Below are positions 26,575 to 35,470 of a DNA stretch of 64,000 nt, in pieces (position 1 is the first letter of the stretch; every line of letters starts with the position of its first letter). Under the pieces are notes generated by a model. The model saw nothing but the letters and a program-made list of their open reading frames with translations. It had not been told where the DNA came from and made no database searches. A program made the position numbers and the translations under genes. This DNA is from Chitinimonas sp036961565 (GTDB taxonomy: Bacteria; Pseudomonadota; Gammaproteobacteria; Burkholderiales; Chitinimonadaceae): the NCBI RefSeq assembly GCF_036961565.1, contig NZ_JBAMDD010000011.1, forward strand, positions 1 to 64,000. The letters are read 5' to 3'.

Positions 26575-27329
26575 AACTGGATGAACTACAGCGACGTTTT
26601 GCCCAAGCCCTGCACGATGCAGCCGCCGCCCAGGCACTGTTCGGCGCCAGCGCCCACGGTGCCAGCGCCTATGCCAACAACACCCTGTTCAACCGCGCCG
26701 ACGCCCTGGCCGAGGCCTATCCCATCGTACGCCAGCTGGTGGGCGATGAGTTCTTTGGCGGCATGGCCCGTGCCTATGCCCGCACCACCCCATCCCGCTC
26801 GGGCGATCTGAACCGCTATGGTGACGGTTTTGCCGACTTCATCCGCGACTTCCCCCCGGCCCAGGACATACCCTTCCTGGCCGATGCCGCCCGGCTGGAC
26901 TGGCTGTGCCACCTGGCCTACTACGCCGAGGACAGCCCACCCTTCGATCTGGCGCGCCTGGCCCACGTGCCTGCAGAACAGCATGGCAGCCTGCATTTTC
27001 AACTGGCCCCATCCGCCAGCCTGCTGCGCTCGCCCTGGCCCGTCGCCAGTCTGTGGCTGGCGCACCAGCCCGAGGGGGGCGATTTTCCCTCACCCGACCA
27101 GGGCGGTGAAATGGCGCTGGCTTGGCGTAACCCACGTAACCGGGTGCAGGTGCGCCGGCTCATGCCTGCCGATCACGCCTTTCTATCAGCCTGTGCCCGC
27201 CAGCTCCCCTTGGCCGAAGCACTGGAGTGCGCCATGGATGAAGACATGGAATTTGATTTCGGACTGTCATTGCAGCAGTGGTTGCACGACCAAGTCATCG
27301 TCGATTTCAATGAAAGCCCACCACCGTGA
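26571..27329 (+). CDS. bufC: DUF2063 putative DNA-binding-domain protein (BufC, RiPP partner protein)
   Basis: Cytoplasmic protein of 252 residues. The N-terminal DUF2063 domain (about 1-95, LQRRFAQALHD ... YANNTLFNRADALAEAYPIVRQLVGDEFFGGMARAYARTTPSRSGDLNRYG) is followed by a C-terminal region that in MbnC-like and BufC proteins helps recognise the precursor. Despite the database name, DNA binding has not been shown for this group; a role as partner of the DUF692 enzyme is the established view. Four-base overlaps on both sides show tight coupling with bufB and the DoxX gene. Confidence 0.88.
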   Translation: MKLDELQRRFAQALHDAAAAQALFGASAHGASAYANNTLFNRADALAEAYPIVRQLVGDEFFGGMARAYARTTPSRSGDLNRYGDGFADFIRDFPPAQDIPFLADAARLDWLCHLAYYAEDSPPFDLARLAHVPAEQHGSLHFQLAPSASLLRSPWPVASLWLAHQPEGGDFPSPDQGGEMALAWRNPRNRVQVRRLMPADHAFLSACARQLPLAEALECAMDEDMEFDFGLSLQQWLHDQVIVDFNESPPP

Positions 27330-27811
27330 ACACCCTGCTCGCCCGTAGTCTGCAACTGGGCCGTTGCGCCATCCACCTGACAGACCGCTGGTTCGCCCCA
27401 GTAGCCGATCTGGCTGCCCGCCTGTATATCGCCCAGGTATTCTTTTCCGCCGGTCTGACCAAGCTGAATGACTGGGACACCACCCTCTTTCTGTTCACCG
27501 AGGAATACCGCGTCCCCCTGCTCCCCCCCAACCTGGCCGCCCTGGGGGGCACCTTCGGTGAGCTGTTCTTCCCTGTGCTGCTGGCACTGGGCCTCGCTGG
27601 CCGGCTGGGCGCGCTGGGTCTGTTCGGTGTCAACCTCATGGCAGTCGTCTCTTACTGGCATGTGCTGGGCACACCCGAACAAGCAGCCGGCTTGACTCAC
27701 CACCTCGTCTGGGGCTTGCTGCTGGCAGGCCTGATGGCCCACGGCCCAGGCAAGCTGTCGCTCGATGCCCTGATACAGCATCGCTGGCCCAATCTCGGCA
27801 AGGCTGCCTGA
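27326..27811 (+). CDS. DoxX family membrane protein of the buf cluster
   Basis: Integral membrane protein of 161 residues with four predicted helices (about 30-48, 75-95, 97-115 and 122-140). The motif LYIAQVFFSAGLTKLNDWD is the DoxX family's first helix. DoxX proteins are frequent last genes of bufferin clusters; they may carry electrons or help redox chemistry at the membrane, but no mechanism is settled. The GTG start overlaps the bufC stop (GTGA). Last gene of the operon; convergent with the next gene and without a clear terminator in the 49-base gap. Confidence 0.85.
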   Translation: MNTLLARSLQLGRCAIHLTDRWFAPVADLAARLYIAQVFFSAGLTKLNDWDTTLFLFTEEYRVPLLPPNLAALGGTFGELFFPVLLALGLAGRLGALGLFGVNLMAVVSYWHVLGTPEQAAGLTHHLVWGLLLAGLMAHGPGKLSLDALIQHRWPNLGKAA

Positions 27812-27860
27812 AACCAGGCCGTACACGCCCGCTCACGGCACCGCAGACTGGATCAACGGC

Positions 27861-28397
27861 TCAGTATTGTGGTGCCAACGGCTGCACCCGCTCGCGGTTG
27901 CCCAGGTTCCATTTGGCGCAGTACCACTTGGTCTGCTGATTGTTGGTGCCCACCAGAACCGACAGGGTATCGCTGACATAGCGCAGTCCATCCACCGTCT
28001 GCACCGGTTTGAAAGCCACCCTGAGGTTTTGCTCCAGCGTGCGCTTGACCTCCTCCACCGGCTGGGCAATCAGCACCCCCAGCATCAGCGCACGGCTGGT
28101 GTCGACATTGGTGAAGATTTCCACCGTACTGGCCCCACCCAGCTGCGCCCCCTGTGAGCTCCACCAGCGTGCCTCGCCCCAATCGCGGATGCTGGTCTGC
28201 AGGTGCTTGTCGAAATAGCTTTGCCAGAACGCCGTGCTCCAGTCCGAGCGGCACAGCAGGGCTGACTCCACCTTGTCGTTGAAATCAGTAGGCAGTGCCC
28301 TTGCCGGTAAAGCAGCCATCACCACCAACACCCAAAGGGCTGACAGCCTGGTGATGCTCAACCGGTGGCGCGGGCTGCGCCCACGCCGCCGGCACAC
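27861..28397 (-). CDS. hypothetical secreted protein
   Basis: I do not recognise the family. The frame encodes a likely signal peptide (ITRLSALWVLVVMAALPARA) followed by about 145 mature residues with two cysteines (in LLCRSDW and WYCAKWN), several tryptophans and a C-terminal GNRERVQPLAPQY. The start is uncertain: GTG at 28397 gives an arginine-rich n-region, TTG at 28361 a shorter one, and ATG codons at 28460-28469 would overlap ppc. It lies directly downstream of ppc on the same strand and may be co-transcribed with it. Confidence 0.55.
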   Translation of the reverse strand: MCRRRGRSPRHRLSITRLSALWVLVVMAALPARALPTDFNDKVESALLCRSDWSTAFWQSYFDKHLQTSIRDWGEARWWSSQGAQLGGASTVEIFTNVDTSRALMLGVLIAQPVEEVKRTLEQNLRVAFKPVQTVDGLRYVSDTLSVLVGTNNQQTKWYCAKWNLGNRERVQPLAPQY

Positions 28398-28404
28398 AGC
28401 CGGC

Positions 28405-31164
28405 TCAGCCGCTGTTGCGCAGGCCGGCCGCAATACCGTTGATGGTGAGATGTATCGCATACAGCACATCCTCGCTCTCGTCGCCCTCGCGGAACCGCTT
28501 GATCAGGTCCACCTGTATATGGTTCAGCGGGTCCAGATAGGGTAGCCGGTTCTTCAGGCTGCGCGCCAGCAGCGGGTTATCACCCAGCAACTCCTTGTGG
28601 CCGGTGATGGCCAGCACCGCATCGACCGCCCGCCGCCATTCAGCCTTGATGCGGCCAAAGATGCGCGCCGCAATATCGGCATCCTTTACCAGCGTGGCAT
28701 AGCGGCTGGCGATCTGGATGTCACTCTTGGCCAGCACCATCTCCATATTGCTGATGGTGGCCCGGAAGAAGGGCCAGTCACGGTACAGGGCAGCCAGCTC
28801 TTCAATCGCCGCTTCACCGCGTTCGCGGCGGTAGTCCTCGATGGCGGTACCAAACCCGTACCAGCCTGGCAGCATCAAACGGCTTTGCGCCCAGGAGAAC
28901 ACCCAGGGTATGGCGCGCAGATCGGCAATGCTGTTGGTAGCCTTGCGTGCCGCCGGACGGCTGCCAATATTGAGCTTAGCGATCTCCGAAATCGGCGTCG
29001 CTTCCCGGAAATAGGTAATGAACTCCGGTGTGGCATAGACCAAGTCGCGGTACTCACGGTAGGCCATGCCCGACAGCCGCTCCAGCAGATCCAGCCGCTC
29101 CGGCGTATCGGCCTGCAATGCCTGCTCGGGTGGAAAGCTGGCGCTCAAGGTGGCAGCCAACAGGGTTTCCAGGTTGCGGCGACCCACCTCGGCATCGGAG
29201 TATTTGGCGGCAATGATTTCGCCCTGCTCGGTAATCCGTATCTGCCCCGCCACCGAACCCGCCGGCTGCGCCAGAATGGCCTCGTAGCTGGGGCCACCAC
29301 CACGGCCCACCGAACCACCACGGCCATGGAACAGCCGCATCTGTATACCCGCCTGGCGGAACACCTCCACCAGCTTGACCTCCGCCTTGTACAGCTCCCA
29401 GTTGGAGGTCAGGTAGCCGCCATCCTTATTGCTGTCGGAGTAGCCGAGCATGATCTCCTGCACATTGCCACGGCTGGCCAGCAACTGGCGCCAGGCAGGC
29501 AGGCCGAACAGCTCGCGGACAATGCTGTCGCTGCCACGCAGGTCAGGTATGGTCTCGAACAGCGGAATGATGTTGACGGCGGCAAAAGGCTGGGGCGACA
29601 GCGCCACCAGGCCAACCTCCTTCAACAGCACCGCCACCTCCAGCAGGTCAGACACACTGGTGGCGTTGGAGATAATGTAGTTGGGCAAAGCCGCTGCGCC
29701 ATATTTGGCATGCACCTGCGCCGCCGTGCGGGCTATGGCCAGTTCCTTGGCCGTTTCCTCGCTGTATTGAACATAGGGCGTCACCAGCAGACGGGCACTG
29801 GCCAACTCACGCAGCAGCACGGTACGCCGCGCAGCCTCATCCAGTGCCAGGTAGTCCTCCAGCCCTGCCTTCTGGAACAGCTCGGCCACCAAGCGCTCAT
29901 GCACGCCGCTGTGCTGGCGCATGTCCAAGGGTGCCAGATGAAAGCCAAACACCGTGACCGCCCGTATCAGCCGGCGCAGCCGGCCACTGGCCAGCAGGGC
30001 AGAGCCATGGCTGGCCAGCGACGTGGCAATGGCCTGCAGATCAGCAACCAGGTCGGCGGCGCAGGCATAGGGAGCCGCCCCTTCGAATGGCAGTATCTCG
30101 CCCCGGAACTTGCCCAGCAGGTGGGCCGTCGCCAGGATGCGCTGGCGTATCGCCGCCATGGCCTGCCGGTAGGGTTCTTCTGCCCGGCTGATGGGCTGGT
30201 CGGGCGAGCCCGCCGCAATCAGCCGCACCGCCTCGCTCACCGTCACCAGGCGGGACGACAGGCTCAGCTCGCCCTCCAGCTTGGTGGCTTCCTCAAAATA
30301 GAAATCAAACGCCACGGCCGCCTGGCGGGCCACCGCATGCAGGGTCACCTCCGGGGTCACAAAGGGGTTGCCGTCGCGGTCACCGCCTATCCAGCAACCC
30401 ACATGCATAAAGGTCGGCAAGGTCACCGGCGCACCCGTCAGCGCGGAAAGCCTGTCCTCCAGCTCGATATAGATGCGCGGCAGCTGCTTCAGGAAGGTCG
30501 AACGGAAATAACTCAGCCCATTCTCGATCTCGTCCTTGACCGACAGCTTGAACGCCCGGATTTCGCGGGTCTGCCATAGCGTCAGCACCACCCGCTGCAG
30601 CGCGATCTGATTCTCTTCCAGCTCCTCCGGCGTCAAGGCCTGCCGATCCCGCATAGTCAGGGTACGGGCGATGGTGCGCTCGCAATCGAGCTGGGTCTTG
30701 CGCTGTACTTCGGTGGGGTGCGCCGTCAGCACCGGCGCAATCAGGGTAGCGGCCACCATATTCTTGATGGCCTCGGCCGAGATACCGCGCGCCACCAGCG
30801 CATCCAGCGAGTGCGCCAGGCTGCCACGCTGCGGCTGGCTGCCTTGCATGCGGTGGTAACGGCGGCGGCGATTGTGATGCAGGTCTTCTGCAATATTGGA
30901 GAGATGCGAGAAATAGCTGAATGCCCGTGCCAAGGCCACGGTGTTGTCATGCGACAGGGTAGCCAGGGTGGTGGCCAGTTCGTCTGCCGCTGTGGAGTCC
31001 GCCTCCCAGACAAAACGCACAGCCAGCTCGCGCACCGCCTCAATCTGTTTCAAGGTGTCCTCGCCGGTTTCGGTCCGTATGGTATCGGCCAGCAGGCGGG
31101 CAAGCAGATCGAGATCCTGCTCCAGCGGCAGGTCTTTGGCAGCGGCGTTGTCGTAAAGGGCCAT
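28405..31164 (-). CDS. ppc: phosphoenolpyruvate carboxylase
   Basis: Anaplerotic enzyme of 919 residues that makes oxaloacetate from PEP and bicarbonate. All signature blocks are present: VLTAHPTEVQRKT with the catalytic His, MLGYSDSNKDGGYLTSNWELY with the catalytic Lys region, FHGRGGSVGRGGGP (mobile loop), and the invariant C-terminal end GIAAGLRNSG. The chosen ATG begins MALYDNAAAKDLPLEQDL; an ATG 19 codons upstream (31221) lies inside the direct repeat and is less likely. The sequence immediately upstream is the left direct repeat of the polysaccharide island. Confidence 0.97.
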   Translation of the reverse strand: MALYDNAAAKDLPLEQDLDLLARLLADTIRTETGEDTLKQIEAVRELAVRFVWEADSTAADELATTLATLSHDNTVALARAFSYFSHLSNIAEDLHHNRRRRYHRMQGSQPQRGSLAHSLDALVARGISAEAIKNMVAATLIAPVLTAHPTEVQRKTQLDCERTIARTLTMRDRQALTPEELEENQIALQRVVLTLWQTREIRAFKLSVKDEIENGLSYFRSTFLKQLPRIYIELEDRLSALTGAPVTLPTFMHVGCWIGGDRDGNPFVTPEVTLHAVARQAAVAFDFYFEEATKLEGELSLSSRLVTVSEAVRLIAAGSPDQPISRAEEPYRQAMAAIRQRILATAHLLGKFRGEILPFEGAAPYACAADLVADLQAIATSLASHGSALLASGRLRRLIRAVTVFGFHLAPLDMRQHSGVHERLVAELFQKAGLEDYLALDEAARRTVLLRELASARLLVTPYVQYSEETAKELAIARTAAQVHAKYGAAALPNYIISNATSVSDLLEVAVLLKEVGLVALSPQPFAAVNIIPLFETIPDLRGSDSIVRELFGLPAWRQLLASRGNVQEIMLGYSDSNKDGGYLTSNWELYKAEVKLVEVFRQAGIQMRLFHGRGGSVGRGGGPSYEAILAQPAGSVAGQIRITEQGEIIAAKYSDAEVGRRNLETLLAATLSASFPPEQALQADTPERLDLLERLSGMAYREYRDLVYATPEFITYFREATPISEIAKLNIGSRPAARKATNSIADLRAIPWVFSWAQSRLMLPGWYGFGTAIEDYRRERGEAAIEELAALYRDWPFFRATISNMEMVLAKSDIQIASRYATLVKDADIAARIFGRIKAEWRRAVDAVLAITGHKELLGDNPLLARSLKNRLPYLDPLNHIQVDLIKRFREGDESEDVLYAIHLTINGIAAGLRNSG

Positions 31165-31291
31165 GGCGAGTCTCGTGTCGGTGGGGATGCTACGGTGCGA
31201 TAGCGAGAGTAAAGGACTCACACCGTGTAGGGAATTGTAGTCGAACTACATAAAGGAAAATCCTCTGCTTTGCCGTTTTTCTACCACCCAA

Positions 31292-31329
31292 GCGCAACAA
31301 AGCCCGCATGAGAGCGGGCTTTGTTGCGC
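31292..31329. repeat. perfect 16-bp palindromic hairpin inserted in the left repeat
   Basis: GCGCAACAAAGCCCGC, a six-base loop, and its exact complement. Absent from the right copy of the repeat. It resembles a bidirectional terminator stem but neither side has a proper T run. Confidence 0.75.
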
Positions 31330-31374
31330 ACCGGCGTAGGTTTCCTGCTTCGTAGCAAGGGCTACACAGCGTCT

Positions 31375-31446
31375 ACACGTCCTAAAGCGCCTGCAACTAC
31401 GCAATCCCCGGCGCCAGCTTTGCTGGACTCGCCGGGCTGATGTGCA
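31375..31446 (-). pseudogene. decayed 3' fragment of the terB-like gene
   Basis: Aligned codon by codon with the end of the intact gene at 36727, the minus strand reads KLAPGIA-stop-LQAL-stop-DV-stop where the intact gene has ELAPRVAQLKALYDI-stop. Further upstream the match continues with small deletions (HIS..PG). Two in-frame stop codons make it non-functional. It is only the last 25 or so codons; the rest of the gene is missing. Confidence 0.8.
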
Positions 31447-31518
31447 CCTTTTCGGCCAGCGTGACGGACCTTCCAGTTGCGACTGGCCGTGGAGATGCCG
31501 ACGCCTACCGAGATGTAA

Positions 31519-31737
31519 GCTTGGTTTGACCGTTTTCAGAAGCCGCAGGGCCTTTCCTTGGGACTCTCCCCCAAGACGCTGGCTACTGAATCGGCAGCGG
31601 CCCGCTTTTCAGACCTGTATCAATTCTGCCAAAATGTGCATAGTCACGATGTCTTGGCGCGCCCAACGGCGAACCTGGCGCAAGTTATTGCGGATCGATT
31701 GAGGCAATGGCAGGCGAGGTTCTCTGCGGGGCAATAA
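31519..31737 (+). pseudogene. stop-free fragment, possible gene tail
   Basis: After a TAA at 31516 the frame runs 72 codons to a TAA at 31735 without any ATG near its start. The product looks protein-like (helical, ...PTANLAQVIADRLRQWQARFSAGQ) and could be the C-terminus of a truncated gene, but I do not recognise it. It lies in the decayed left edge of the island, together with the terB fragment and the IS110 remnant. Confidence 0.25.
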
Positions 31738-31814
31738 CAACCTGATCGGTCGTTGGGGATGGGAAATGCGTATCCACAAATGTTTGGACAGAGAGCAATG
31801 TTGATATTGTCATC

Positions 31815-31936
31815 GAGCTGAGCTCAACCCACGACAAGAACGCCTCCCGCCGCAAGCGCTTGCGTAGCACCCCTTTCTCTTGCTGATCAACGCCATGCAA
31901 CTGAAAGACATTTATTGCCGTATCCACGGCCATACG
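31815..31936 (-). mobile_element. IS110-family transposase remnant (N-terminal fragment)
   Basis: The minus strand encodes AVDTAINVFQLHGVD followed by EKGVLRKRLRREAFLSWVE, the N-terminal part of IS110-type DEDD transposases (usual form GIDLAKNVFQLHGVD...VLRKKLRR), including the first catalytic Asp. After about 40 residues the similarity stops and the rest of the roughly 340-residue protein is gone. It is a dead fragment at the left edge of the polysaccharide island. Confidence 0.8.
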
Positions 31937-32024
31937 CATCAGCTCACGGTGGACTGCCGTTCAGACCTGGCGGGCCTGGCAATGTACCCGCCCCCGGCAC
32001 TACCCCATCCAGCGAGACCTCCCC

Positions 32025-33143
32025 TTGACCGCCCCTCCTTACCGCCGCGCCCTCGTCATCAAGCTTCAGCATCATGGTGATGTGCTACTGACCAGTCCGG
32101 TGATCAGCACCCTGGCTGCAGCGGGCGTGGAGGTGGATGCCTTGGTCTTTGAAGAAACCAAGCCCATGCTGGCCGGACATCCAGCGCTGTCCCGGCTGTT
32201 CGGCATTACCCGTAAGGGGCACAAGGCCTATGGGCTTTTGGGTTGGCTGAGGGCGGAATGGCAGCTGCTAAGGGCGCTACGGGCTCGCGAATATGATCTG
32301 GTGGTACACCTGACCAAACGCAGGCGCGGTGCCTGGCTGGTACGATTGCTGCGGCCACGCGTGTCGGTGGCACCCGATGCCCTGCCCGACCGCTTCTGGC
32401 GCAAAAGCTTCACCCATCGCTATTTCGAATTGCAAGGCGAGCGGCATATGATCGAGGTGCACCTCGATGCCGTGCGCCACATTGGGGTGCAACCCACCGA
32501 AGCCAGCCGCCGGCTGACCCTGGCGCTGGAGCCTGAAACAGTAGCGAGCGTCCGCGCCTTATTGGCTGAAGCCGGCCTTGCACCTGGAGGGTATATCCAC
32601 GTCCACCCCACCTCGCGCTGGATGTTCAAAGCCTGGTCAGCCGAGAAGATGGCCGCGGTGATCGACACCCTCACAGCTGCCGGCGAGCAGGTAGTGCTCA
32701 GCGCCAGCCCCAGCGCGGACGAAATGGCGATGATCCACGCGATCAATGCCCGCTTGCAGCGCCCCGTTTTGGATTTGAGTGGCAAGCTCACACTCAAGCA
32801 GCTTGGTGCGCTGATCGCCGATGCCAAGCTATGGTTCGGGCTGGATTCCGCCCCCATGCATATGGCTGCGGCGCTGGGCACACCGACCGTAGCCATCTTC
32901 GGCCCAACCGGTGAGTGCAAATGGCGGCCTTGGCATGTTCCCCATCGGATAGTGGCCGCACCCGAGTATTTATGCCGACCCTGCTTCCGCGCCGGCTGTG
33001 GCGATGGCCTCGTCAGCGACTGCCTGGAAAGCCTGCCGGTGGAAGCCGCCCTGCGCGCCATTCGCGAATTAGGCGAAGAAGTGGGGCGGCCTATCGCCCT
33101 GGCTCCGGCGGTGATACGGCTAATGCCTCGCAGTGACTGCTGA
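32025..33143 (+). CDS. rfaQ: LPS heptosyltransferase III-like (GT9 family)
   Basis: Glycosyltransferase of 372 residues that adds heptose to the lipopolysaccharide core at the cytoplasmic face. GT9 features: ALVIKLQHHGDVLLTSPVISTL at the N-terminus, HPTSRWMFKAWSAEKMAAVIDTL, and the sugar-nucleotide site LWFGLDSAPMHMAAALGTPTVAIFGPT. The HHGDVLL form is that of RfaQ (heptosyltransferase III) rather than RfaC or RfaF. The start is a TTG; no ATG fits the family N-terminus. First gene of the island, with the IS110 remnant just upstream. Confidence 0.88.
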   Translation: MTAPPYRRALVIKLQHHGDVLLTSPVISTLAAAGVEVDALVFEETKPMLAGHPALSRLFGITRKGHKAYGLLGWLRAEWQLLRALRAREYDLVVHLTKRRRGAWLVRLLRPRVSVAPDALPDRFWRKSFTHRYFELQGERHMIEVHLDAVRHIGVQPTEASRRLTLALEPETVASVRALLAEAGLAPGGYIHVHPTSRWMFKAWSAEKMAAVIDTLTAAGEQVVLSASPSADEMAMIHAINARLQRPVLDLSGKLTLKQLGALIADAKLWFGLDSAPMHMAAALGTPTVAIFGPTGECKWRPWHVPHRIVAAPEYLCRPCFRAGCGDGLVSDCLESLPVEAALRAIRELGEEVGRPIALAPAVIRLMPRSDC

Positions 33144-33403
33144 TCCGGTCATTTGAAGCGCAAGCGCGAGCCCTTACACCGGCCTGGTCGACATATTCAA
33201 TACGGACACCCCCTTAAGCAACCCATAAAAATCAAACACTTAAACATCAAATCCAGACTGCCGCATGAGATAACTGGCAAAAGACATGCCCCGCAGGTCG
33301 ATGGTAGACTGCACGCCAGTCCGTGTCTTAGCGTCGTGCCCCCTGGCACACATCGCGGTCCGCCAGCCGGTGGCGCGTATTCCTTGCGATTCCATCCCGC
33401 CTC

Positions 33404-34654
33404 ATGCCTATAACGGAACACCCAACTCAGCCGGTGCAGCCCCAATCTGCGCACGCTCCCTCCCGATTGCACGCCTTCTCCTCTCAAGCACTTGCCGGCA
33501 CGGCTACGCTGGCGCTGTTCAGTTTTGTCGCCGCCATGCCGCTCAGCGCCAACAGCCGGGTCGGACTGGTCTTGCTTGCCTGTATCGCCCTAGGGCTATG
33601 CCTTGCACAACCCCGACGCATGCTGGGCTTGCTTGACCCGCCCGACCATGCCCCCATGCTGGCGGCTGGAGCCCTCGCTAGCTGGTATTTGGTGCTGGCG
33701 GTCAACTGGCAAGCCAGTGCTCCGGCTATGGATGCGCTGCGTTTGCTGCTCAGCTGCGCCTTGCTGCTCCTTGCTCGGCGGCTACGTATCAGTTCCGACG
33801 CCTTGTGGCTGGCTTGTTGCGTGGCCGCCATCATCCTTGGTGCGCAAAGCGCTTGGCAGGCCTTGGTGCAAGGTTTACCAAGGGCTCAGGGCGTGTACTT
33901 TCACAATATCGTCGGTGCGCTGGGCGCCATCTTTGGTCTCCTGCCCTGGTTGGCAAGACCTGCACACTGGCAGCGGGGCTGGCGACGTTCGCTGTTGTGG
34001 CTTGGGCTCATCGGCGGCATCGTAGCGGCCCTGTTCTCATCGTCACGCATGGCCTGGATCACCATTGTTGTGCTGTTACTGGCATCTTTGCGGCGCGAGC
34101 AACGCGTAGGCGGAATCGTGCTGGGCGGGCTATTGCTGGCCCTGGTCACCGGCTTTTCCCCCTTGGTGCAGGATCGTTGGCAAAGCCTGTTTAACGACCT
34201 GGCTCGCTACCATAACGGCGACGTCGTCACCTCCGTGGGCATGCGCTTTGAGATGTGGCGGGCCAGCGCCGAGAGTATCTTGACCCATCCATGGCTGGGC
34301 GTAGGCCCCGATGGCTTCGTGGCGCTGATGCGCACCGGGGTCGAGCAAGGTCGCTGGCCGGCTGCCATGGCCCAACACACCCATGCCCACAATGAATTTC
34401 TGCATGCCTGGGTGACGGGGGGGCTAGCCAGTATGCTGGGGCTGATGGCGCTCCTGTATTATGCATGGCGGGCCAGCCGCCGGCTCGAAGCCGCCAATCC
34501 GGCGCAAGCCGCTGCCGCCCGGGGGGCACGGGCCATCATCCTGCTGCTGGTACTGCTAGGGCTGAGCGAGACTACGCTCATCTATGGTGGCATTTTCAAC
34601 CTGTACCTGGTCTGCCTGTTCCTCTGCCTGGGCTGGGCCGGTCGCGATTGCTGA
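33404..34654 (+). CDS. waaL: O-antigen ligase family membrane protein
   Basis: Polytopic inner-membrane protein of 416 residues with about ten helices and a large periplasmic loop in the C-terminal half. The Wzy_C/WaaL signatures are SSSRMAW, GMRFEMWRASAESILTHPWLGVGPDGF and the histidine segment HTHAHNEFLHAWVTGG. It would join undecaprenyl-linked polysaccharide to the lipid A core or polymerise it. A gap of 260 bases separates it from the heptosyltransferase gene; that gap has an AT-rich stretch (33220-33260) where a promoter may lie. Confidence 0.87.
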   Translation: MPITEHPTQPVQPQSAHAPSRLHAFSSQALAGTATLALFSFVAAMPLSANSRVGLVLLACIALGLCLAQPRRMLGLLDPPDHAPMLAAGALASWYLVLAVNWQASAPAMDALRLLLSCALLLLARRLRISSDALWLACCVAAIILGAQSAWQALVQGLPRAQGVYFHNIVGALGAIFGLLPWLARPAHWQRGWRRSLLWLGLIGGIVAALFSSSRMAWITIVVLLLASLRREQRVGGIVLGGLLLALVTGFSPLVQDRWQSLFNDLARYHNGDVVTSVGMRFEMWRASAESILTHPWLGVGPDGFVALMRTGVEQGRWPAAMAQHTHAHNEFLHAWVTGGLASMLGLMALLYYAWRASRRLEAANPAQAAAARGARAIILLLVLLGLSETTLIYGGIFNLYLVCLFLCLGWAGRDC

Positions 34655-34660
34655 GCGTCT

Positions 34661-35470
34661 ATGCACTACCAAATCGTTATTCCCGTCCTCAATCAGCTGC
34701 AATACACCCAGCAATGCGTGGACACACTCCTGGCACAAGGGGTCGCCCCAAGCACACTGCTGATTATCGACAACGGCAGCACCGACGGCACGCCGGCCTG
34801 GCTGGACAGCCGTCCAGACCTGCCCAGCCTGCGTAATCCGGTCAATCTGGGCTGCGGCGGGGCCTGGACTCAGGGTGCCTTGGTGGGCGACAGCCCATGG
34901 GTGGTGTTGCTGAACAACGATGTGGTGTTTGGTCACGACGCCATCGGGCGCAGCCTGGCCGCTGCCGAACGCAAGGGGCTGGACGTAGTGAGCCCGGCTT
35001 TGGTCGAAGGTGAGCTGGATTATGACCTGACCGCCTTCAGTGAGCGCTTCGGCCACGAGATGGCCGGCCAGCAGCGCGAAAACTTCTTCCATGGTGTCTG
35101 CTTTGCCGTGCGACGCCAAGTGTTCCATCGCCTGGGCTTTTTCGATACCGACCGTGATCTGGGCGGTCGCGAGGATACCGAGTTTCTGTTTCGCTGCCGC
35201 CGCCATGGCGTGGCGATGGCCATGGTGGGCGATGCCGTGCTGCACCATTATGGCTCCATCACCCAGAAGGCCATGAAGCTGGAACAAGGCGTGAGGGAGT
35301 TTGGCGATCACCGCTATCTGTATGGCAAGTTGGGGCTCAGCTGGCTGGGCCGCCAACGGTTCAAACATCAGCGCCGCCAGCGCGAGCGGCAATGGCGGAA
35401 TGCCGAACTGACCGCACACGGCATGACCCTGCATATGGATCGCCGAGGCGGTGACTGGGTTTACCGTTGA
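34661..35470 (+). CDS. glycosyltransferase family 2
   Basis: GT-A-fold enzyme of 269 residues: IVIPVLNQLQYTQQCVDTLL, IIDNGSTDGT, LLNNDVVFG (DXD-like NND metal motif), then FFHGVCFAVRRQVFHRLGFFDTD and GREDTEFLFRCRRHG. This is the WcaA/rhamnosyl-type subgroup used in surface-polysaccharide assembly. Donor and acceptor sugars cannot be read. It lies six bases after the ligase gene and overlaps the next glycosyltransferase by one base, so the three are one operon. Confidence 0.87.
   Translation: MHYQIVIPVLNQLQYTQQCVDTLLAQGVAPSTLLIIDNGSTDGTPAWLDSRPDLPSLRNPVNLGCGGAWTQGALVGDSPWVVLLNNDVVFGHDAIGRSLAAAERKGLDVVSPALVEGELDYDLTAFSERFGHEMAGQQRENFFHGVCFAVRRQVFHRLGFFDTDRDLGGREDTEFLFRCRRHGVAMAMVGDAVLHHYGSITQKAMKLEQGVREFGDHRYLYGKLGLSWLGRQRFKHQRRQRERQWRNAELTAHGMTLHMDRRGGDWVYR

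Larger units (their letters stand above)
31217..31446. repeat. left copy of a direct repeat flanking the LPS gene island
   Basis: Aligns with 36614-36806 in the same orientation. Shared blocks include CACACCGTGTAGGGAATTG, TTGCCGTTTT, CTACCAC, TTCCTGCTTCGTAGCAAGGG and ACACAGCGTCTA, and the match continues into the 3' end of the terB-like gene. This copy is longer by about 40 bases because a palindrome (31292-31329) is inserted. It has many substitutions, so the duplication is not recent. Confidence 0.85.

Noticed and set aside
31292..31329. Hairpin as terminator of ppc or of an island gene
   Set aside because: It lies upstream of ppc, no gene runs into it from the left, and neither side has a T run.
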